Assembly: GCA_026400415.1 (NCBI GenBank)
Contig: JAPLPA010000371.1
Location: 1 to 7,906 of the forward strand
Direction of reading: 5' to 3'
DNA length: 7,906 bases
From: Afipia sp.
GTDB taxonomy: Bacteria > Pseudomonadota > Alphaproteobacteria > Rhizobiales > Xanthobacteraceae
Positions 7,341 through 7,906 of this stretch are shown piece after piece. The notes beneath the pieces are model-generated. The model searched no databases and was not told where the DNA came from. It saw nothing but the letters and a program-made list of their open reading frames with translations. Numbering within the stretch: the stretch's first letter is position 1; every line of letters begins with the position of its first letter. The position numbers and the translations under genes were made by a program.

Positions 7341-7906
7341 ATGATCGATCAAAAAAAATATGATTTTGTCGATGCGCTACGCGGGATCGCGGTGCTGCTT
7401 GTAGTTCTCGCGCATACGCCAGTCCCCAATTCTCTTTTAGCACTTAACATCGCCGGCGCTTACGGAGTGCAATTATTCTTCGTCGTCAGTGCGTTTACGT
7501 TGTTTCTATCGCTGAGCGCGCGACGGAATACTGAAAGCAATCCTGTATTGTTCTTTTTTCTAAGACGCTTCTTTCGAATTGCACCGGCGTTTTATTTTGC
7601 AATGCTGTTCTATTTGATGAAGGACGGCACCGGCGCGACGCCTTGGGCTCCTCAGGGAATTCAGTCATGGCAAATCATCTCCACGCTTCTTTTTATAAAC
7701 GGCTGGCTTCCCGATTCGATTAATGCCGTCGTTCCCGGCGGGTGGTCGATTGCCGTCGAGATGACGTTCTATCTGTTCGTACCCTTGTGTTTTGCGGTAA
7801 TCACCAACGTAACTCGCGCATCCATACTTTTCGTTGTTCTTGTCGTCGCGGGAATTGTCGCCAACAAATACCTGCTGCCCTCTATTCTGTCGCCGTATGT
7901 AGCGTA
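7341..7906 (+). CDS. Acyltransferase-3 family protein (OafA-like), C-terminus beyond right edge
   Basis: Predicted inner-membrane O-acyltransferase that modifies sugar hydroxyls of a surface or secreted glycan, commonly with acetyl groups. 188 residues are visible and the frame is open at the edge. The N-terminus YDFVDALRGIAVLLVVLAH carries the conserved Arg14-Gly and His25. It is followed by GVQLFFVVSAFTLFL at about 42-56, RRFFRIAPAFYFA at 75-87 and GGWSIAVEMTFYLFVP at 133-148, all in the order expected for this family. The family has about ten membrane helices, so roughly half the protein is present, and a fused C-terminal SGNH domain cannot be excluded. The ATG at 7341 directly follows an in-frame TGA (7338-7340), so it is the first possible start. 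GGGTGA about 6 bp upstream is a weak ribosome site. It lies 50 bp after the GT-C-like gene, probably in the same transcript. Confidence 0.9.
   Translation, partial: MIDQKKYDFVDALRGIAVLLVVLAHTPVPNSLLALNIAGAYGVQLFFVVSAFTLFLSLSARRNTESNPVLFFFLRRFFRIAPAFYFAMLFYLMKDGTGATPWAPQGIQSWQIISTLLFINGWLPDSINAVVPGGWSIAVEMTFYLFVPLCFAVITNVTRASILFVVLVVAGIVANKYLLPSILSPYVA

Overview
The window looks like part of a bacterial cell-surface polysaccharide or secreted-glycan locus. Gene density, short leaderless spacings and protein style suggest a proteobacterium, perhaps an alphaproteobacterium. That taxonomic guess is by feel, because there is no rRNA, tRNA or housekeeping gene to anchor it. No mobile element, CRISPR array or RNA gene was seen.

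Two transcription units diverge from a roughly 350-bp intergenic region (4858-5211). The leftward unit (minus strand) reads: NDP-sugar C-methyltransferase, SxtJ-family membrane protein, a 50-residue DUF5989 (SxtK-like) membrane peptide that is easy to miss, a NodU/CmcH-type O-carbamoyltransferase, and a three-helix membrane-anchored SGNH/GDSL hydrolase that runs off the left edge. The middle three resemble the sxtI/sxtJ/sxtK set of the saxitoxin cluster, which recurs in glycan loci as an O-carbamoylation module. The rightward unit (plus strand) reads: a large polytopic membrane protein with features of GT-C glycosyltransferases, then an acyltransferase-3 (OafA-like) protein that runs off the right edge.

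Taken together the genes suggest decoration of a glycan: a C-methyl-branched deoxysugar, a carbamoyl group, O-acyl groups, and a lipid-linked-sugar transferase. No NDP-sugar dehydratase, aminotransferase or polymerase is in the window, so the glycan itself cannot be named.

The most notable finding is that the carbamoyltransferase is broken. Its first 35 codons (with a good ribosome-binding site) are in one frame and the remaining 567 in another. The conserved KHDxxFP segment is missing at the junction, which fits a deletion of about 26 bp. A caller that takes the first long ORF will start at an internal methionine (2678) and hide this. Secondary observations are a 30-codon upstream ORF with its own Shine-Dalgarno before the methyltransferase, and an 11-bp direct repeat whose second copy covers the start codon of the GT-C-like gene.
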